From Lepisosteus oculatus (lineage: Eukaryota; Chordata; Actinopteri; Semionotiformes; Lepisosteidae), in NCBI RefSeq assembly GCF_040954835.1, contig NC_090700.1, positions 20,563,501 through 20,627,500 of the forward strand: DNA of 64,000 bases, given 5' to 3'. The translations under genes and the position numbers were made by a program. The notes beneath the pieces were generated by a model. The model had not been told where the DNA came from. It saw nothing but the letters and a program-made list of their open reading frames with translations, and made no database searches. How positions within the stretch are numbered: position 1 is the first letter of the stretch; every line of letters starts with the position of its first letter. Positions 61,601-64,000 of the stretch are shown here, piece after piece.

Positions 61601-63913
61601 CAATCATTCAGTAAGCATAGGAGCTCTGAGTGCAGGATAATTCCTCAGTTTATGTTGAGGACTCTTCTCTATGGACATTTCATGAGGACTCAAACTGAAG
61701 CTCACAGTTCTTTTTAATTAAACAAACAGCTGAAATGATTAATGAGAACATGCCCTCTACACTGTGTTGGTTTTCCCTGCAGAGTGATTTTACCATCGCT
61801 CTCATCCTTTCCTATGGGCATATTGCTCTCAAAGCACCATGGCTCCTGCAACAGAGAATGGAGACTGACTTTTTTGGCAGAGTCAGACAACATTTCACCA
61901 CTAAGGTAGGCAAAGGTTTAGTGTTTCTTGAAGGACAAAAGGCCTGTGAACATAATCCTAACAGGTCCTTTCTTTAATGTGTGTAAAAAAAGGATCTCAG
62001 ACTCAGACTCTGAAAGACTCCTTGAGTGCAGATCCCAGTTCAGGCTGGTGGAGATGAAGTGTTCATCCTCCTTGCAGGAGTGCCTGGGCTTTGAGTGAGT
62101 GAGTTACTGTCTGTCCCCCTGCAGGACTCTAGCATCAGACTGATCCTATGCCGCAGTGTGCTGATGATCTCTCAGGCCGTGCTGAGCTCCAGTCACACTG
62201 GGACTCCCAGCTTCCCAGCCAAGGCCCAGCTCCTGGAGACAATGGTGGTCAGTGTCACCTGCTGCATTGAGACTGTTGGTTTCACACAGTGATGTTCTGG
62301 ACAGTCTTATTCTTTCAGTATGAATGAGCTGGGAGCAAAGTGGTATTACTCTTTCCCTGCCTGCAGATGATCCCAATCTTTCAAAACTGTGTTACATCAT
62401 TTTATGTGCACCAGGCCACCTCTGTCTCATGATTAAGGGCTGGAAATGATTTTGGTATAATGGGATTCTTAGAATATGCTATCAGGAATAGCAGGACATA
62501 TCAGGAATATTCTGATATTCCAGTGACCTTCTTCATCACTGATTCTTCACTTCCTTTTCTTGACTCTGAGTTCCTTTGCACATATTGTACAAGGATCTCT
62601 GTGAGATTCCAATGGAAAGAAGTGGTGTTTTGAGGTTCTGGAAACTTTCTCTCTTCCATCACTTTACAGGAGTTTATTAAAGAGGAGCCCAGTGACCCCC
62701 TGAGCTCTCCAGTTCGCTTGCTGGCCCTGCGCAACTGTGTGATACTGAGGTACAGCTTCTTGAATAATCTTTCATTACTGCAGCTGTCTCAAAATTACAT
62801 TTTTAGCTGTGCTTGAAACAAGAGAAACAAGAGGAGACATTAGGTTTGATGCCCTCATAGTAAGTTTTACAATTTTAAGTGTTGTACATCAACTCCCTTA
62901 CTTCCACATTCTTACACTGTATACTATAATTTAAAATATACTGTAAGGTAGTGTATGATCTTCATTTATTGCCATATTATTTGCGTAAAATGACGTGATG
63001 TCATTGGGATTCCAGCTCTTTTAATATGATAACTCAGTTCTAAAAGTTAATAACTGATCAATACTGTGTCTCCTCAAACTTTATCTTGTCATACAGTTGT
63101 TTCAACCCAGTGCTGCCTGATGTGCACAATACCTTACTGCACATTTGTGCAAAGGCTGTGCTCACATTGTCTCCAGAGGATTCCAGTGGGCCTGAGCCCC
63201 AGGTACTGTAAGGAGTGATAGACTTGACTATTTGACACTAAGTAGGACACATAAATGTATAAAGAATATTGTTTCTTTATGGAGTCTTCCAGGATTCACA
63301 GGTTGGAAAGATTACTTGAACTATTCATTTCAAAGCATAACCTTTGAAAAAAGTTTTTTTTTTTTTATGAATGTCTATGTGCTATGTGTGGGGTAGGTGC
63401 TGTACAGTGACTTTGCTGAAGCTCTTCTATACCTGCTGCTCAAAACACTGCAGCAAAACATCCGACCAGCTGGACTGCAGGGAGCACTTGAGGTCAGAAC
63501 TTTATTCTATTGTGATTTGGAAGCTTGGTATCAGACTTCTGTTTCAGAAGAACAGAAGAAGTTAAAAACAATAAAACAGTTCAAGCATATTGTAGCTTAA
63601 TGGACAGAAATAAATACATGATATTTTTGTAATTCATGCTGGTAAATTTGTAATAATAAGGTGTCAAATCTGCCATATTTGTGTACAAGGTAATTATAGA
63701 AGGGATGTGTTATCATTATACCTTCAAACAATCCTAATAGTGTTGGTGGTTTTAAAACTGTCATTTGCTCTATCACGACACTCACTGTCTTTTCCTTGTT
63801 TTCCTCAGCCTGTGGAAGCCTGGCTCAGATCTGCCCAGACCTGGGAGAGAGTGAGAGCCATTGAAATCACAAAAGCCCTTCTCCTGTTCTACCTTGAGAA
63901 CTTTAATCCCATG
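52657..63913 (+). CDS. Maestro heat-like repeat (MROH1/MROH2-type) protein, first 26 coding exons, 3' end outside window
   Basis: Long HEAT-repeat protein. Exons (plus strand): 52657-52672, 53241-53377, 54296-54433, 54663-54825, 55027-55125, 55344-55477, 55716-55862, 56227-56319, 56563-56632, 56819-56929, 57195-57268, 57461-57586, 57730-57819, 58034-58175, 58386-58426, 58552-58684, 59422-59474, 59766-59873, 60220-60339, 61099-61215, 61783-61905, 62125-62247, 62670-62749, 63097-63202, 63397-63492, 63809-63913. All 26 join in phase to 915 codons without a stop. The product aligns along its length with the N-terminal half of human MROH1: AHRTAILQAVERLL, PDWQQACGNILVSV, LGPM-type AFGPMCKFL, NTSNKVKHLQSQVL, GYLGLEGTVVALQYIVKNCAL and ALILSYGHIALKAPW have direct counterparts. 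MROH1 and its worm counterpart are reported to act in lysosome fission; the role of this fish copy is inferred. Which MROH paralogue it is cannot be settled from half the protein. Confidence 0.9.
53241..53377 (+). CDS. MROH-type coding exon 2
   Basis: Acceptor TCTGTTGCAG. Encodes EIIAVMEAMNSEPDMQEL to VILRFLSSSQ, the first HEAT-like helices. Phase 1 in, phase 0 out. Confidence 0.85.
53521..53556. repeat. TA/AATA microsatellite
   Basis: Alternating TA runs with two A interruptions in intron 2 of the MROH-type gene. Confidence 0.85.
53610..54080 (+). repeat. SINE family B, full-length copy in MROH-type intron 2
   Basis: Starts GTGTTAGTAGGGCCAGCAGG and passes CCCCAGTATAGTGACGGGGA, GAGGTCCTGACTCTCTGTGG, TTTCCCATTGGCCCTCACC and GCACATTGGTGGTGGTGG. 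Ends TGTAAAGCACTATGAGTG, AAAAGCGCTGTATACTG and a TTA run. Closely related to the copy at 20734. Confidence 0.85.
54296..54433 (+). CDS. MROH-type coding exon 3
   Basis: 46 codons, MTPAHRTAILQAVERLLCET to GLKEMTMSS, matching HSHRAVILRAMEAVV...AEMT of MROH1. Donor GTAAGT. Confidence 0.92.
54663..54825 (+). CDS. MROH-type coding exon 4
   Basis: KWLPDWQQACGNILVSVV to LLQAVSDISHHC plus one base. The PEWQQAASNVLVAV and QPG.LPH blocks of MROH1 align here. Donor GTAAGT. Confidence 0.93.
55027..55125 (+). CDS. MROH-type coding exon 5
   Basis: LEIASDMGKILNFLVPLLPL, then AKTKVMRAMMSF; aligns with the LPMLGLAK segment of MROH1. Donor GTAAGT. Confidence 0.92.
55344..55477 (+). CDS. MROH-type coding exon 6
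   Basis: ALGSLCESWSQYQSQAPADN to SYDIMSSWLPTTNLK, matching ALQRFSESIQEY and AYDVLFHQWL of MROH1. Confidence 0.93.
55716..55862 (+). CDS. MROH-type coding exon 7
   Basis: 49 codons, VTEAIVLAFGPMCKFLSEE to NIQYNRINK. The VEALGPMSHLL block of MROH1 aligns. Confidence 0.93.
56227..56319 (+). CDS. MROH-type coding exon 8
   Basis: 31 codons, SLSLVVEAGLQKGRQVLN to MNMMHTK, matching KSLGQILEAAVSVGSRTLE of MROH1. Confidence 0.9.
56563..56632 (+). CDS. MROH-type coding exon 9
   Basis: ICESFDPPEDEGYMYLIKSF, IDL plus one base. Acceptor TTTCTCTCAG, donor GTGGGG (weaker than its neighbours). Confidence 0.85.
56819..56929 (+). CDS. MROH-type coding exon 10
   Basis: AKVFPQKVLQFVLVMLDSPV to LTLFSNIVHQ, matching the LLAFLLPKLD...GTLQVLRHVI HEAT unit. 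Confidence 0.93.
57195..57268 (+). CDS. MROH-type coding exon 11
   Basis: DFLSGHLKEYVLKSFTGT then LGNTSNK; the DTNNK motif of MROH1 is the counterpart. Confidence 0.92.
57461..57586 (+). CDS. MROH-type coding exon 12
   Basis: 42 codons, VKHLQSQVLMEMGKRGYLGL to YIVKNCALVDDITK. The best-conserved exon: MROH1 has AMAHHGYLEQPGG...YIVQQCAL. Confidence 0.95.
57730..57819 (+). CDS. MROH-type coding exon 13
   Basis: 30 codons, SSRDPVSISAVRHSFEVVLC to DDTVTE. Donor GTAAGT. Confidence 0.9.
58034..58175 (+). CDS. MROH-type coding exon 14
   Basis: MLWSNLLKAIFWRTYSDALP to VISDFEEL plus one base, aligned with VLWPYLLQFLTPVRFTGALTP of MROH1. Confidence 0.93.
58386..58426 (+). CDS. MROH-type coding exon 15
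   Basis: A 41-base exon: DYIASPDIMLIRLL. Acceptor TTTTTCAG, donor GTAAGT. Confidence 0.88.
58552..58684 (+). CDS. MROH-type coding exon 16
   Basis: LGASQSLRGGHECLTLLHSL to LIPPLARNLT plus one base, matching LLSVLHPNIHPLLGQHWE of MROH1. Donor GTACCC is atypical and directly borders a SINE fragment. Confidence 0.9.
58708..58802 (+). repeat. SINE family A 3' fragment in MROH-type intron 16
   Basis: CCCTGCCATGGACTGGC, CCCAAGGTGTACCTTG and CCCTGAATTGG...AAAATGGATAGATGGATG are the 3' blocks of family A. It lies only about 25 bases from the exon 16 donor. Confidence 0.7.
59422..59474 (+). CDS. MROH-type coding exon 17
   Basis: ESQGVEISLEQWQEGLYV, the counterpart of LPQEEWEEKLLMF in MROH1. Donor GTATGT. 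Confidence 0.87.
59766..59873 (+). CDS. MROH-type coding exon 18
   Basis: 36 codons, LLSNTLSSVADEAWACSLTK to LIATSEEK, aligned with LRDTLAIISDNAWICQLSLE. Donor GTGAGT. Confidence 0.92.
60220..60339 (+). CDS. MROH-type coding exon 19
   Basis: 40 codons, AFLCQCVGVAVQHVSRQDTV to RYERPVERE, aligned with NFLYKCIGTTLGAASSKEVV and the ..AERE end. Donor GTAAAG. Confidence 0.92.
60537..60619 (+). repeat. SINE family A 3' fragment in MROH-type intron 19
   Basis: CTGTTGCTTGCTGGGATAGG, CTCCGGCTCCTCCACGATCC, TGAATTGGATGAAATGG and GAAAATGGATGGATAGATG: only the last 80 bases of the family. Confidence 0.75.
61099..61215 (+). CDS. MROH-type coding exon 20
   Basis: 39 codons, GLAVLMGLCASAHPDVVLSV to YCSDLCSE, aligned with GLACCFGICAISHLDDTLAQ. 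MROH1 has about a dozen more residues at the join to the next exon. Confidence 0.92.
61783..61905 (+). CDS. MROH-type coding exon 21
   Basis: 41 codons, SDFTIALILSYGHIALKAP to VRQHFTTK. Near-match to SALILCYGHVAARAP...ICQHFSTK of MROH1. Confidence 0.95.
62125..62247 (+). CDS. MROH-type coding exon 22
   Basis: 41 codons, DSSIRLILCRSVLMISQAVL to QLLETMV. The donor was set at GTCAGT (after GTG) because this keeps the spacing TMV-EFIKEEP equal to QMM-EFIRAEP of MROH1; a donor three bases earlier is also possible. Confidence 0.88.
62670..62749 (+). CDS. MROH-type coding exon 23
   Basis: EFIKEEPSDPLSSPVRLLAL, RNCVIL plus two bases, matching EFIRAEPPDSLRTPIRKKAM of MROH1. Confidence 0.93.
63097..63202 (+). 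CDS. MROH-type coding exon 24
   Basis: CFNPVLPDVHNTLLHICAKA to SSGPEPQ, aligned with the VEPALDEQARADVIHGC region. Donor GTACTG. Confidence 0.9.
63397..63492 (+). CDS. MROH-type coding exon 25
   Basis: 32 codons, VLYSDFAEALLYLLLKTLQQ to GLQGALE, matching SLYLETLHALEDLLTSLLQR...GLQIMIE of MROH1. Confidence 0.93.
63809..63913 (+). CDS. MROH-type coding exon 26 (last in window)
   Basis: 35 codons, PVEAWLRSAQTWERVRAIEI to LLLFYLENFNPM, matching SPWIKSPRGHERARALGLSALLLRYFLEH. Ends phase 0 at GTGAGA; later exons are outside the window. Confidence 0.93.
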
Positions 63914-64000
63914 GTGAGACTGAAGTCATACTGTATATTAACAAAGTGGAATTCTTTTTAGGGAAAATCTATTCTTAATTAAGCACACCTGTGACCACAT

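Overview
The window is vertebrate nuclear DNA, almost certainly from a ray-finned fish. Its genes are split into many small exons with GT/AG junctions. The spaces between exons are AT-rich and filled with decayed tRNA-derived SINEs, LINE (non-LTR) 3' ends, a Tc1-type remnant and a hAT element, all types common in fish genomes. The species cannot be fixed from the sequence alone.

Layout. (1) At the left edge, on the minus strand, lies a CpG-richer promoter-like patch and one probable first coding exon (192-285). It encodes a hydrophobic, signal-peptide-like N-terminus, and its gene runs out of the window to the left. (2) From about 0.3 to 32 kb I find no protein gene: SINE copies on both strands, a Tc1-like remnant near 25.1-25.8 kb, microsatellites and unassigned sequence. 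(3) 32.0-47.0 kb, minus strand: a complete DIABLO (Smac) gene with six coding exons, 732 nt including the stop, giving a 243-residue protein. It has an arginine-rich mitochondrial leader, an exposed-after-cleavage AVPF motif, and the conserved EAYLRED C-terminus. Its introns hold a hAT transposon with perfect terminal repeats and target duplication (41434-42888), LINE remnants and SINEs. (4) 47-52.6 kb: the space between the two divergent genes, with a LINE remnant, a SINE, and long TAA/TTA arrays. (5) From 52.66 kb to the right edge, plus strand: the first 26 coding exons of a maestro heat-like repeat (MROH1/MROH2-type) gene, 915 codons in one unbroken frame, continuing beyond the window.

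DIABLO acts in mitochondrial apoptosis; MROH1-type proteins are long HEAT-repeat proteins. Nothing in the sequence links the two functionally, beyond their head-to-head arrangement about 5.7 kb apart. I find no evidence of a new gene system here. The most useful results are the two full exon models, the left-edge exon, and the identification of the repeats that explain most of the longer spurious reading frames.
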